Source: Thioalkalivibrio sp. ALJT
Lineage (GTDB): Bacteria > Pseudomonadota > Gammaproteobacteria > Ectothiorhodospirales > Ectothiorhodospiraceae
DNA: 64,000 bases
Assembly (NCBI RefSeq): GCF_000381825.1
Contig: NZ_KB907124.1
Span: 160,259-224,258, forward strand
Reading direction: 5' to 3'
Shown: positions 8,730 to 17,297 of the stretch, piece after piece
How positions within the stretch are numbered: position 1 is the first letter of the stretch
How the letters are laid out: every line of letters begins with the position of its first letter
Translations under genes and position numbers: made by a program
Notes under the pieces: generated by a model
Databases searched by the model: none
What the model was told of the DNA's origin: nothing
The model's input: only the letters and a program-made list of their open reading frames with translations

Positions 8730-9666
8730 ACCCGTGGCGGGGTCTCTTGTACCCGAGAGGCGGGCAGCCTGGTTGCCCGCCCTCTGTTTCCTGAGCCTTG
8801 GCGCGTTCACGTTCACCCCGGCTCAGGCCGAGATCGCGATTGGCGAGATCGATCCCGCAGCCAGTGAGGACGACCGGATCGCCTACGGTGAATACGTCTT
8901 GCGCGCCGCAGGTTGTGTCACCTGCCACACGGCCGAGGACGGCGAATTCCTGGCCGGAGGGCGACCGATCGAAAGCCCCTTCGGCGCGTTCTACGGGCCC
9001 AACATCACCCCCGACCCGGAATACGGCATCGGCACATGGTCAGAGGCCGACTTCAAACGTGCGCTGCAGGAAGGGCGCAGCCCGGATGGCCGGCACTACT
9101 ATCCGGCATTCCCGTTCACTTCGTACACCAGGATGCGCGACGAGGACATCGAGGCGTTGTGGGCGTTTCTGCAATCCAATGTCGATCCCGTAGCCGAGGC
9201 GAATCGACCACACGAGCTCGACTGGTTCGCGCGTTTCCGTCCGGCCCTGATTGGGTGGAAATGGCTGCATTTCGAGCCCGGTCGCTTCGAATTTGACCCG
9301 AATCAGTCGGAACAATGGAACCGTGGTGCCTATCTGACCCATGCCCTGGGCCATTGCATGGAATGCCACAGCCCGAGAACCCGCACCGGCGGCCTGGAAC
9401 TGGAGCGGCTTGGTGCCGGTACACGACTGCCGGATGGCGACATCGCTCCCAACATCACCCCGGACCGCGAGACCGGCATCGGCCGCTGGGGCGAGCGTCA
9501 TATCGCGCGCTATCTGGAGATCGGAATTACTCGGGATGGCGATTTCGCCGGTGGCAGCATGGCCGACGTGATCGATCACGGCACCTCGCACTTGACCCCC
9601 GAGGACCGCCAGGCCATCGCCAGCTACCTGCGCGCGCAGGATCCGATCGGATACGAACCGGATTAA
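8710..9666 (+). CDS. periplasmic diheme cytochrome c
   Basis: An electron-transfer protein with two haem-binding motifs, CVTCH (residues 69-73) and CMECH (about 216-220). The N-terminal region to the AQA near residue 40 looks like a long signal peptide. Each half has the GPNITPDPE or APNITPDRE block followed by G(T/R)W, which is typical of cytochrome subunits of membrane dehydrogenases of the alcohol/gluconate dehydrogenase type. No dehydrogenase subunit is adjacent, so the electron donor is unknown. The start overlaps cytochrome c' by 20 bases; pairing implies a shared periplasmic redox role (inference). Confidence 0.9.
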   Translation: MTSAATEPVAGSLVPERRAAWLPALCFLSLGAFTFTPAQAEIAIGEIDPAASEDDRIAYGEYVLRAAGCVTCHTAEDGEFLAGGRPIESPFGAFYGPNITPDPEYGIGTWSEADFKRALQEGRSPDGRHYYPAFPFTSYTRMRDEDIEALWAFLQSNVDPVAEANRPHELDWFARFRPALIGWKWLHFEPGRFEFDPNQSEQWNRGAYLTHALGHCMECHSPRTRTGGLELERLGAGTRLPDGDIAPNITPDRETGIGRWGERHIARYLEIGITRDGDFAGGSMADVIDHGTSHLTPEDRQAIASYLRAQDPIGYEPD

Positions 9667-10328
9667 GAATGCCCCACCAACGCTGGCCATGCATGCAGGA
9701 GCTTCCCAGCAGCCAATTCTCACGGGATTCGTGGGCCGAACAGATCGCGAGCCCGGAAACCGCACAGCGGTTATCCGCGATCTCCACGGATTGGGGTACC
9801 TGTACGCTGGGGTGGATCAGAGTGTGGCGATCTCGGCTTTGCGCGGCGCTACGGCCGGGATCGCCGTCGATGACGGCGCACGTCCCGTCCCCGTTCCGCC
9901 AAAGGACGTTCCAGGGCGCTAGTGGGTCATGCGGGAAATTCGGTGACGATGGAGCACAGCCAGAAGTGCCGGAGCAAGACAAGCAAGTGCTGGAATAGCC
10001 ACCCTATTTCAAACTTGCGGAACGCAGCGCCGGCACTTCTGGCGAAGCGATCGGTTACCGAACTTTCCGCGTGGCCCACTAGGCATGCGTCGCGCCGTTT
10101 GTAGACGGGAGTATTCCGCCAGGCGCGAGCGGACGCAGAGTGCCCGGGCGCGAACGCTTCAGGCCAGGATCGCACGAACTCGGGTTCGTCCTATCCTGCC
10201 TCCGTGTGACGGCCGACCGAGCATGCCTGCGCCTCAATGGCAGCGACAAATCCCGGTGCGTGTGGTCACGGGATCGTTCTGCGGTGTACGCTTGCGATCC
10301 CTTATTGCGTTTGTCGGGAGTCGCATAC
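9667..10328. other. gene-free interval with a large hairpin element
   Basis: No frame in these 660 bases has a family match, a good start or a consistent codon pattern. The middle holds the 164-bp near-palindrome described separately (9919-10082). The right-hand 250 bases form the upstream region of the degenerate cyclase operon. An in-frame upward extension of that gene to 10140 has no recognisable protein character. Confidence 0.6.
9919..10082. repeat. 164-bp near-perfect long hairpin, MITE-like
   Basis: The left half (9919 to about 9998) and the reverse complement of the right half align along their whole length, about 80 bases each. Both begin CTAGTGGG. Long shared blocks include TTCGGT and GCCAGAAGTGCCGG, and the arms close on GGAATAG / CTATTTC around a 5-base loop (CCACC). 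Small indels interrupt the arms. CTAG at both tips could be target duplication or part of the terminal repeats. No coding frame is inside. It resembles a miniature inverted-repeat element or a solo REP-like hairpin. Confidence 0.85.
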
Positions 10329-12407
10329 ATGCGTCTGGGATTCAGCGCGGTCGTCCAGCTGTTGTTCGTCGCCATGATGATCATCACCGTTACGCTTGTT
10401 GCGGCCACCGGCTACAGCCTGGCGCGCTCAGGCGTCGTCGATGCCGGCACCCGGGTGATCGACGGGGCGATGGAGAGGACCCGTGACCGCTTCGTCGAGC
10501 GTTACACCGAGACCGGCGATCGTCTCGCGCTCCTGGCCTCGGGGCTGAAGGGCCTGGATGCGCTGGAACAACGTGACTCCGTGTTCCGCAGTCTCTGGGA
10601 GCTGGCGCAACAGTCCGAACTGCACCAGTCAAGCTTCATGGCTGGCCCGGATGACCTCTTGCTGGAGGCACGCAGCCTCCCCAATCCTGCGACCCGTTTC
10701 GTGCCCCCCAACAACGGGGACGCGCTGGAGGAGTGGATCTATCGGGACGACGACTTCAGCGTCATGACTCGCCTGACCAAACCACGGACGGCATCCCAAC
10801 AGGATGCCAAGGCGTTTGACAAGGGCGCCGCGCCCGAGGACACCCGCTTCAGCGAGGTGCATCCGCTCAGTCTGACCGGGGCACCCGGCATCACGGTCTC
10901 CCGGCCCGTTCAGGATGCGGAGGGGGCGGTGAACGGGGTCGTTGGCATCGAGATTCCACTCGCCCGGCTGGAGGCACTATTGCGTGCCGGCAAGCTTGGC
11001 GAGGAATCCATGCTGATGATCATCTCGGATGACAACAAGGTTGTGGCGCACCACCTCGGGCCCAGGCCGGGCCGGGACGCACCACCCCCCGGTGAATTAC
11101 TCGAGGTTGCGGACCTGCGCCAGCAATGGATCGCAGACGCCTGGATGCAGTTGCGCGCGAAGGCGAAGGCGCAGGGCGATCCCGAAGTCACACTGCTCGA
11201 TCTGGAACCGGGTAACTACTTTGTGCAGAAGAAGCGACTCACCGAGCACCTCGATCATGACTGGCATCTGTTCTTGATGGTGCCGGATCATGCGGTGCTG
11301 GCCGGCGTGAACCGCGGCCTTCATACCTCGGTGACCCTGGCCACGATCATGATGATCGTGGCCGCCTATGCAATCTTTTTGACCGCCAGCAAGCTTACGC
11401 GACCACTGCGCCAGATGGTCGATAACGCCCGACTGCTCGAGCAGTTGCGCTTCGGTGAACTCAGACCTGTCCAGGGCGAGTTCAGCGAGTTCAATGCCCT
11501 CGACCGCTCCCTGCGCCAGATGGCGTCCAGCCTGATGGCCTTCAATCGGTACGTCCCGACTGCCCTGCTGCGACGTCTGCTTTCGGAGAAACACGAGGCC
11601 ACGCTCGGGGCCGAATGCCGGTCACTGGTTCTCATGAACACCGGGATCAACGAGTTCAACACGACGGCTGCGGAGATGGAGACCCAGGAGGAGGCAGAGT
11701 ACCTGACGCGTTATCAGCGCGAGATCTTCGAGGCCGTGCATCGCAACGGCGGTGCCATCGACAAGTTCATCGATGACCGGATCATCGTGTTCTGGGGGGC
11801 TCCGGATGCGGCCGAAAACGATACCTATCACGCCTGCACGGCGGCCCTCGAATGCCAGGCCGCGACCCACCAGCTCAGTCAGGCACTGCGCTGGGAAAAC
11901 CATCCGGCGATTACGCTGCGCGTGGGCCTGCACCGCGATGTCTGCATGGTCGGGAATTTCGGCTCCGAAGACCGCATGTTCTACTCGGTCGTTGGCGGCG
12001 CGGTATCGGTCAACAACTGGCTGGGCAACCTGAATCGGCGCTACGGCACGACCATACTGGCCAGCGAGGCCATCCGCAGTGAAACCACCGGCGACTTCGT
12101 ATGGCGCTGGATCGATCGGGTCGAAGTCTTCGACGGATGGAACCCCTCCGACGGGGAGGCCCACTCGGACAGGGGCGAGCCCTTCGATATCTACGAACTA
12201 CGCGGGCATGCCGCCGACCCGGGACTCGCCCAACAACGCGACTATGTCGCGCGCTACGAGGCCGCGCTCGCCCTGCGGGTCAACGAGAAGGACCTCGAAC
12301 GGGCGCTGGAACGTTTCTACGCACTGCATGAGCAATTCCCGGGCGATGACGCCGTGGCCTGGCAGGTCAAGGTCATTCGCGCAATGCTTGAGGACGACAA
12401 GGTATGA
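10329..12407 (+). CDS. Cache-HAMP membrane protein with a degenerate class III cyclase homology domain
   Basis: The 692-residue product has a membrane segment at residues 7-29, a periplasmic region to about 330 of double-Cache type (inferred from size and layout), a second membrane segment (about 332-353), a HAMP-like linker starting TRPLRQMVDNA, and a cyclase homology domain from about 425 to 600. By alignment to the class III pattern, the first metal-binding Asp is Gly439, the GDAVN motif reads GGAVS (557 and 560) and the catalytic Arg is Trp564. Only Lys479 and Asp483 are kept. Catalysis is therefore doubtful and a signalling or nucleotide-sensing role more likely. The start at 10329 has GGGAG upstream. 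Four-base overlap with the next gene. Confidence 0.85.
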   Translation: MRLGFSAVVQLLFVAMMIITVTLVAATGYSLARSGVVDAGTRVIDGAMERTRDRFVERYTETGDRLALLASGLKGLDALEQRDSVFRSLWELAQQSELHQSSFMAGPDDLLLEARSLPNPATRFVPPNNGDALEEWIYRDDDFSVMTRLTKPRTASQQDAKAFDKGAAPEDTRFSEVHPLSLTGAPGITVSRPVQDAEGAVNGVVGIEIPLARLEALLRAGKLGEESMLMIISDDNKVVAHHLGPRPGRDAPPPGELLEVADLRQQWIADAWMQLRAKAKAQGDPEVTLLDLEPGNYFVQKKRLTEHLDHDWHLFLMVPDHAVLAGVNRGLHTSVTLATIMMIVAAYAIFLTASKLTRPLRQMVDNARLLEQLRFGELRPVQGEFSEFNALDRSLRQMASSLMAFNRYVPTALLRRLLSEKHEATLGAECRSLVLMNTGINEFNTTAAEMETQEEAEYLTRYQREIFEAVHRNGGAIDKFIDDRIIVFWGAPDAAENDTYHACTAALECQAATHQLSQALRWENHPAITLRVGLHRDVCMVGNFGSEDRMFYSVVGGAVSVNNWLGNLNRRYGTTILASEAIRSETTGDFVWRWIDRVEVFDGWNPSDGEAHSDRGEPFDIYELRGHAADPGLAQQRDYVARYEAALALRVNEKDLERALERFYALHEQFPGDDAVAWQVKVIRAMLEDDKV

Positions 12408-12952
12408 GTTATTTCGACCAGGACAAGATGGTCGAGACGGCGCTTGAGCGCTTCGATCGTATTCACGCCATGCATCTCCAGGGATCGGCGGCCCTGGCAC
12501 AACGCCTGAACTTCCTCTACCGGGTAACGTTCCTCGGTCTGGCGCTGCTGCTGGCGGCCCTGTTCGCGCTGGTGATTGTGGTCTCGGCCCAGATGAACAA
12601 TATGAATCGCGTGATCTCGGCCGTTAACAACCACATGGGGGAGATCAACCAGGATATGAACCGGATGCTCGCGACGGTCTCGCGTCTGGATTCCAATATG
12701 GAGGGCATGTCCGGCGTCGTGCTCCACATGGATAAGATCAACCACAGCGTCGACACCATCTCGATGGACATGTTCGAGATCAACCGCCACGTCGCGCTTC
12801 TGGACCGTGATGTCGAGCAAATGTCAACCCATATCGGGGACATGCAGCAGTCGTTCCGCGCCGTCGACGGCAATATGGGGCTTCTGGCCGATGATATGCA
12901 GCGCATGTCGCAGCCGATGCGGATGTTCAACCAGTTCAATCCCTTCTGGTAA
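12404..12952 (+). CDS. uncharacterised single-pass membrane protein with methionine-rich coiled coil (A)
   Basis: I do not recognise a family. The 182-residue product has a soluble N-terminus of about 43 residues with a predicted amphipathic stretch, one strong membrane segment (about residues 44-62, ALLLAALFALVIVV), then about 115 residues of helical repeat in which Met, Ile and Val recur at heptad-like spacing (NNMNRVISAVNNHMGEI, MDKINHS, and so on). Likely topology places this stalk in the periplasm. It overlaps the degenerate cyclase gene by four bases (ATGA) and precedes a protein of the same design, so the three probably form one membrane complex. Confidence 0.75.
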   Translation: MSYFDQDKMVETALERFDRIHAMHLQGSAALAQRLNFLYRVTFLGLALLLAALFALVIVVSAQMNNMNRVISAVNNHMGEINQDMNRMLATVSRLDSNMEGMSGVVLHMDKINHSVDTISMDMFEINRHVALLDRDVEQMSTHIGDMQQSFRAVDGNMGLLADDMQRMSQPMRMFNQFNPFW

Positions 12953-12957
12953 CGCCG

Positions 12958-13482
12958 ATGATCGGTTCCAGCAAACACCTCGACAAGATTGTCCGGCACC
13001 TGGAGCACGTCGAGGACGATATCCGGCAGACTCAGCTGGAGCATGCGGCTCACGAGCGTCGCACCGACCGCTTCATGCAGATCACGGTGGCATCACTCGC
13101 GGCGGTTGCGCTTTTGAATCTCTACTTCGTCGGCGAACTGGCCCATGAAATCGGGGTTCTGGTCCGAAACATGGACCGCACCCTGGTGCATCTTGAGGAG
13201 ATAGAGGATCGCATGACGGGGATGGAGCTGCACTTTCAGCAGGTCGGGGAGAATGCTGGCAGGCTCCCGATCGTCGTGGACCAGATGACCTCCATTAGCG
13301 CCCGGATGCAGGAGATCGAACGGGACCTTGGCGGCGTCTCCGGGCACATGCACCAGATGAGCAGCCACGTGGCAGAAATGGACAGGAACGTCAGATTCAT
13401 GACCCACTCGTTCCGGAATGTCAATGGTAAGCTCGTTCACATCCGGCATAATGTCCGGGAGATGTCACGCGTCGTTCCTTGA
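12958..13482 (+). CDS. uncharacterised single-pass membrane protein with coiled coil (B)
   Basis: No family recognised. The 174-residue product repeats the layout of the preceding gene: a charged N-terminal helix of about 42 residues (LDKIVRHLEHVEDDIRQTQ), one membrane segment (about residues 43-60), and a long helical C-terminal stalk rich in Met and His with regular hydrophobic spacing (MTGMELHFQQV, HMHQMSSHVAEMDRNV). The two proteins look like distant paralogues. Only five bases separate it from the upstream stop, supporting an operon with the degenerate cyclase. The gene ends with no obvious terminator close by. Confidence 0.72.
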   Translation: MIGSSKHLDKIVRHLEHVEDDIRQTQLEHAAHERRTDRFMQITVASLAAVALLNLYFVGELAHEIGVLVRNMDRTLVHLEEIEDRMTGMELHFQQVGENAGRLPIVVDQMTSISARMQEIERDLGGVSGHMHQMSSHVAEMDRNVRFMTHSFRNVNGKLVHIRHNVREMSRVVP

Positions 13483-13743
13483 CCACGACGCGGGCTCACT
13501 GGCTTTCGCCTCGCCGGGGTATTCCGGCCGCGCATGAGCCAACGCTCCGGAGCACCAACCGGATCGAATCGACGTTTCGCCAACGTTGCGCCTGCGTACC
13601 GAAGGGATCCGGGGTTCCGCGACCCGCCAAACGGTCCTGAGCCTGACGTTCAAGCTCGGCCGGCGCGCACAGAAGCGCTTTTGTCCACTTCCCCGGTCCA
13701 GGGCCATAGCACAGCGTCAAGTGGTACAGATCCGGGCACACAA

Positions 13744-13779
13744 ACGAAAAAGGCCAGCCCGAAGGCTGGCCTTTTTCGT
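13744..13779. terminator. bidirectional terminator downstream of tRNA-Asn
   Basis: A perfect 16-bp inverted repeat (13744-13759 with 13764-13779) around a CGAA loop. The GC core is flanked by A and T runs, so it can terminate in either direction. It lies ten bases past the tRNA 3' end on the minus strand. The 260 bases to its left (13483-13743) contain no supported gene. Confidence 0.92.
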
Positions 13780-13788
13780 TGTTTTATC

Positions 13789-13864
13789 TGGCTCCCCGGG
13801 ACGGGCTCGAACCGCCGACCTAGTGATTAACAGTCACCCGCTCTACCGACTGAGCTACCGGGGA
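13789..13864 (-). tRNA. tRNA-Asn(GTT)
   Basis: The minus strand folds as a 76-base tRNA with encoded CCA. Acceptor TCCCCGG pairs with CCGGGGA, the D arm has the usual GCTCAGTCGGTAGAGC, the anticodon loop CTGTTAA gives GTT, and the T arm contains GGTTCGAGCC. A terminator follows. Confidence 0.97.
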
Positions 13865-13936
13865 ATTGGGCGCAGATCCTAATGGGGCGGGACGGAGGCG
13901 TCAAGGAAAATCTTCCGCCGGTGTCGCCCGCACCGT

Positions 13937-15127
13937 TTAGCGGTGGGTTGCGGCGAACTGGCGTAGCCGCTCCAGGGCCTTGTCGAGCGTGTCCATGCTG
14001 GTGGCGAAGGATACGCGCACATGCCCGGGGGCACCGAAGGCGCTGCCCGGCACCAGGGCCACCCCAACGTCGTCCAGCAGTTGTTTGCTCAATGCCACGT
14101 CGGTGTCAATGTCTGCGGCCGCCATCAGGCCGGTTACCCGCGGGAAGCAGTAGAAGGTGCCATCCGGCATCAGGCATTCGATGCCGTCGATGGCATTCAA
14201 GCCGTCGACGACATGCCGGGCGCGTTCGGCGAACGCGGAACACATGGCGATCACGCAGCCCTGGTCGCCGTCCAGTGCGGCCTGAGCGCCGGCCTGGGCG
14301 ATCGATGTGGGGTTGGAGGTGCTCTGCGACTGGATCTTCTTCATCGCGGCGATCAGGTTCTTCGGGCCTGCTGCATAGCCGATGCGCCAACCGGTCATTG
14401 CGTAGGCCTTGGAGACGCCATTGAGCACCACGGTGCGTTCGAGCAAATCAGGCGCGACGTTTACGATGTTCACGAACGGGGTGGCGCCGAAGCGGATGTG
14501 CTCGTACATGTCGTCGGTGGCGATCACCAGACGCGGATGCTGGCGCAGTACCTCGGCCAGGGCCTTCAGTTCGTCCGCGGAGTAGGCGGCGCCGGTCGGG
14601 TTGGACGGACTGTTCAGGAACACCAGGCGGGTGTTCGGGGTGATGGCGGCGGCCAGTTGTTCGGCGGTAATGCGGAACCCGGCCTCCTGGGTGGCGCTGA
14701 CGATCACCGGACGCGCGCCTGCGAGCAGGGCGATGTCGGGGTAGGAGACCCAGTAGGGTGCCGGGATCACGACCTCGTCACCCGGGTTCAGCAGGGCCTG
14801 GCAGAGGTTGAAGATGCTCTGCTTGCCGCCGGAGGACACCAGAATCTGGTCGCGTTCGAACGAAAGCCGGTTATCGCGATCGAATTTGCGGATGACGGCG
14901 TCTTTCAACGCTGGCGTACCGTCCACGGCAGTGTACTTGGTATCCCCGCGGGCAAGCGCGTCCACCGCGGCCTGCTTGATATGCTCGGGTGTATCGAAAT
15001 CCGGCTCGCCGGCACCCAGACCAACGATATCGCGGCCCTCGGCGCGCAGTTGCGCGGCCAGCGCGCTCACGGCCAGGGTGGGGGAGGGCTGGATGCGCTG
15101 AACGCGATCGGAGAGCTCGATATCCAA
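13937..15127 (-). CDS. class I/II pyridoxal-phosphate aminotransferase (aspartate aminotransferase type Ib)
   Basis: Transfers amino groups between aspartate and 2-oxoglutarate, or a related pair, in the cytosol. The 396-residue product shows GLGAGEPDFDTP near the N-terminus, the substrate-binding NSPSNPTG (about residues 171-178), the PLP-lysine segment SKAYAMTGWRIGYAAG (Lys about 235) and the C-terminal arginine in VRVSFA. These motifs place it in the AspC/AatA Ib subgroup, but exact substrate range is not determined by sequence. It is divergent from uvrB across about 100 bases and lies upstream of tRNA-Asn on the same strand. Confidence 0.93.
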   Translation of the reverse strand: MDIELSDRVQRIQPSPTLAVSALAAQLRAEGRDIVGLGAGEPDFDTPEHIKQAAVDALARGDTKYTAVDGTPALKDAVIRKFDRDNRLSFERDQILVSSGGKQSIFNLCQALLNPGDEVVIPAPYWVSYPDIALLAGARPVIVSATQEAGFRITAEQLAAAITPNTRLVFLNSPSNPTGAAYSADELKALAEVLRQHPRLVIATDDMYEHIRFGATPFVNIVNVAPDLLERTVVLNGVSKAYAMTGWRIGYAAGPKNLIAAMKKIQSQSTSNPTSIAQAGAQAALDGDQGCVIAMCSAFAERARHVVDGLNAIDGIECLMPDGTFYCFPRVTGLMAAADIDTDVALSKQLLDDVGVALVPGSAFGAPGHVRVSFATSMDTLDKALERLRQFAATHR

Positions 15128-15225
15128 GGCGGGGCCTCTTTTGCGGGTTGTGTTGCGTGGGGCCCGCTCGCGAACGGGCTGAAAGGTTGCGAAATAATAC
15201 TGAAATCAGGCGCGGAGGATAAGGC

Positions 15226-17259
15226 GTGCAGTCAGATGGGGGCGAACAGTTCAAGGTGGTCTCGCAGTATCGGCCCGCCGGTGACCAGCCGACGGCGATC
15301 CGCGAGCTGACCGATGGTATCGAGGCCGGTCTGGCCCACCAGGTCCTTCTGGGGGTCACCGGTTCCGGCAAGACATTCAGTATTGCCAACGTCATCCAGA
15401 ACCTGCAGCGTCCGACGATCATCCTCGCGCCGAACAAGACCCTGGCTGCGCAGTTGTATGGCGAGTTCAAGGAGTTCTTCCCGAACAATGCGGTGGAGTA
15501 CTTCGTCTCCTATTACGACTATTACCAGCCGGAGGCCTACGTCCCGTCGTCGGATACTTACATCGAGAAGGACGCGTCCATCAACGACCATATCGAGCAG
15601 ATGCGCCTGTCTGCGACGCGCGCCCTGCTGGAACGGCGCGACGCGATCATTGTCGCCTCGGTGTCGGCCATCTACGGCCTGGGGGATCCGCGCAAGTATC
15701 TGTCCATGGTGCTGCATATCCAGCGCGGTGACCGCATCGACCAGCGCGATCTGCTGCGCCGGCTGGCCGAGCTGCAGTACACCCGCAACGATGCCGAGCT
15801 GCGCCGTGCGACCTATCGGGTGCGCGGCGAGGTAATCGACATCCACCCGGCCGAGTCGGAGGTGGAGGCGGTGCGCATCGAGCTGTTCGACGACGAGGTG
15901 GAACGCCTGTCGTACTTCGATCCGTTGACCGGCGAACAGTTGCGCACGGTGCCACGGCTGACGATCTACCCGAAGACGCATTACGTGACGCCCCGCGAGA
16001 CCTTGCTGGAGGCCGTGGACCACATCCGGGACGAGCTCAAGGAACGGCTGGATTTCCTGCGCAAGGAAGATCGCCTGGTAGAGGCCCAACGCCTGGAGCA
16101 ACGCACGCTGTTCGATCTGGAGATGATCCTGGAGATCGGCTACTGCAACGGCATCGAGAACTATTCGCGCTATCTGTCCGGCCGGGCCCCTGGCGAGCCG
16201 CCCCCGACCTTCTTCGACTATCTGCCGAAGGATGCGTTGCTGGTGATCGACGAGTCGCATGTCACGGTCCCGCAGGTGGGCGGGATGTACAAGGGCGACC
16301 GCTCGCGCAAGGAGACCCTGGTGGAGTTCGGCTTCCGCCTGCCGTCGGCGCTGGACAACCGCCCGCTGCGCTTTGAGGAGTTCGAGGCCCTGCAGCCGCA
16401 GACCATCTACGTATCCGCCACGCCGGGGAGTTATGAACGTGAACACGCGGGGGCCATTGTGGATCAGGTGGTCCGGCCTACCGGACTCCTGGACCCGATC
16501 CTCGAGGTTCGTCCGGCCGGCAGCCAGGTGGACGACTGTCTGTCCGAGGTGCGCGAGCGGGTGGAGTGCGACGAGCGTGTGCTGATCACCACGCTGACCA
16601 AGCGCATGGCCGAGGATCTGACCGACTACCTCTCGGAGCACGGTGTGCGCGTGCGTTACCTGCACTCCGACATCGACACCGTGGAGCGCATGGAGATTAT
16701 CCGCGACCTGCGCCTGGGCGAATTCGACGTACTGGTGGGGATCAATCTGCTGCGTGAAGGCCTGGACATGCCCGAGGTCTCGCTGGTGGCGATCTTCGAT
16801 GCCGACAAAGAGGGCTTCCTGCGTTCCGACCGTTCGCTCATCCAGACCATCGGCCGCGCGGCGCGCAATGTGAAGGGCAAGGCGATCCTGTATGCCGACA
16901 AGGTCACCGGCTCCATGCAGCGGGCGATCGACGAGACCGAGCGCCGCCGCGCGAAGCAGATCGCCCACAACGAGGCGCACGGCATCACTCCGCAAGGCAT
17001 TCGCAAGAATGTCGCGGATATCCTCGAGGCACGCCATGCCACGCCGGGCGCCGGTCGCCGTCGCGGCCAGAAGAAGGTAGCGGAGGAGGGTGCCGATTAC
17101 ATCGATGCCCCCGAAAATGCTGCCCGCGAGATCGAACGGCTGGAGCAGGAGATGTTCCAGAAGGCGCGCGACCTGGAATTCGAGGAGGCCGCGCGCCTGC
17201 GCGACCGCATCGAGAAGCTGAAAGCACTCGCCTTTCTGCCCGAAGCCTCGCTATCCTGA
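15226..17259 (+). CDS. uvrB: excinuclease ABC subunit B
   Basis: UvrB is the helicase-like damage-verification subunit of nucleotide excision repair. The 677-residue product matches family length. It has Walker A GVTGSGKT (about residues 39-46), the beta-hairpin tyrosines in [20 protein letters not shown], the DEAD-like DESH, helicase motifs V and VI ([10 protein letters not shown] and QTIGRAARN), and a C-terminal UVR domain ([18 protein letters not shown]). A GTG start at 15226 is preceded by GGAGG at good spacing. A LexA box was looked for upstream and not seen with confidence. Confidence 0.98.
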   Translation: MQSDGGEQFKVVSQYRPAGDQPTAIRELTDGIEAGLAHQVLLGVTGSGKTFSIANVIQNLQRPTIILAPNKTLAAQLYGEFKEFFPNNAVEYFVSYYDYYQPEAYVPSSDTYIEKDASINDHIEQMRLSATRALLERRDAIIVASVSAIYGLGDPRKYLSMVLHIQRGDRIDQRDLLRRLAELQYTRNDAELRRATYRVRGEVIDIHPAESEVEAVRIELFDDEVERLSYFDPLTGEQLRTVPRLTIYPKTHYVTPRETLLEAVDHIRDELKERLDFLRKEDRLVEAQRLEQRTLFDLEMILEIGYCNGIENYSRYLSGRAPGEPPPTFFDYLPKDALLVIDESHVTVPQVGGMYKGDRSRKETLVEFGFRLPSALDNRPLRFEEFEALQPQTIYVSATPGSYEREHAGAIVDQVVRPTGLLDPILEVRPAGSQVDDCLSEVRERVECDERVLITTLTKRMAEDLTDYLSEHGVRVRYLHSDIDTVERMEIIRDLRLGEFDVLVGINLLREGLDMPEVSLVAIFDADKEGFLRSDRSLIQTIGRAARNVKGKAILYADKVTGSMQRAIDETERRRAKQIAHNEAHGITPQGIRKNVADILEARHATPGAGRRRGQKKVAEEGADYIDAPENAAREIERLEQEMFQKARDLEFEEAARLRDRIEKLKALAFLPEASLS

Positions 17260-17297
17260 GCAGATCGCTCGCAGGAGCCCTACTAAGACCCAACCCG

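Noticed and set aside
10140..10328. 63-codon upstream extension of the degenerate cyclase gene
   Set aside because: No hydrophobic or conserved character, no ribosome site; the Met at 10329 directly precedes the membrane anchor.
13496..13741. 81-codon minus-strand frame left of the tRNA-Asn terminator
   Set aside because: No ribosome site or family, and it starts next to a bidirectional terminator.
15128..15225. LexA box in front of uvrB
   Set aside because: No CTGT-N8-ACAG-like sequence could be placed with acceptable matches.
15232..17037. 601-codon minus-strand frame antisense to uvrB
   Set aside because: Composition is His/Arg/Gln-rich as expected from a shadow; uvrB is fully conserved on the other strand.
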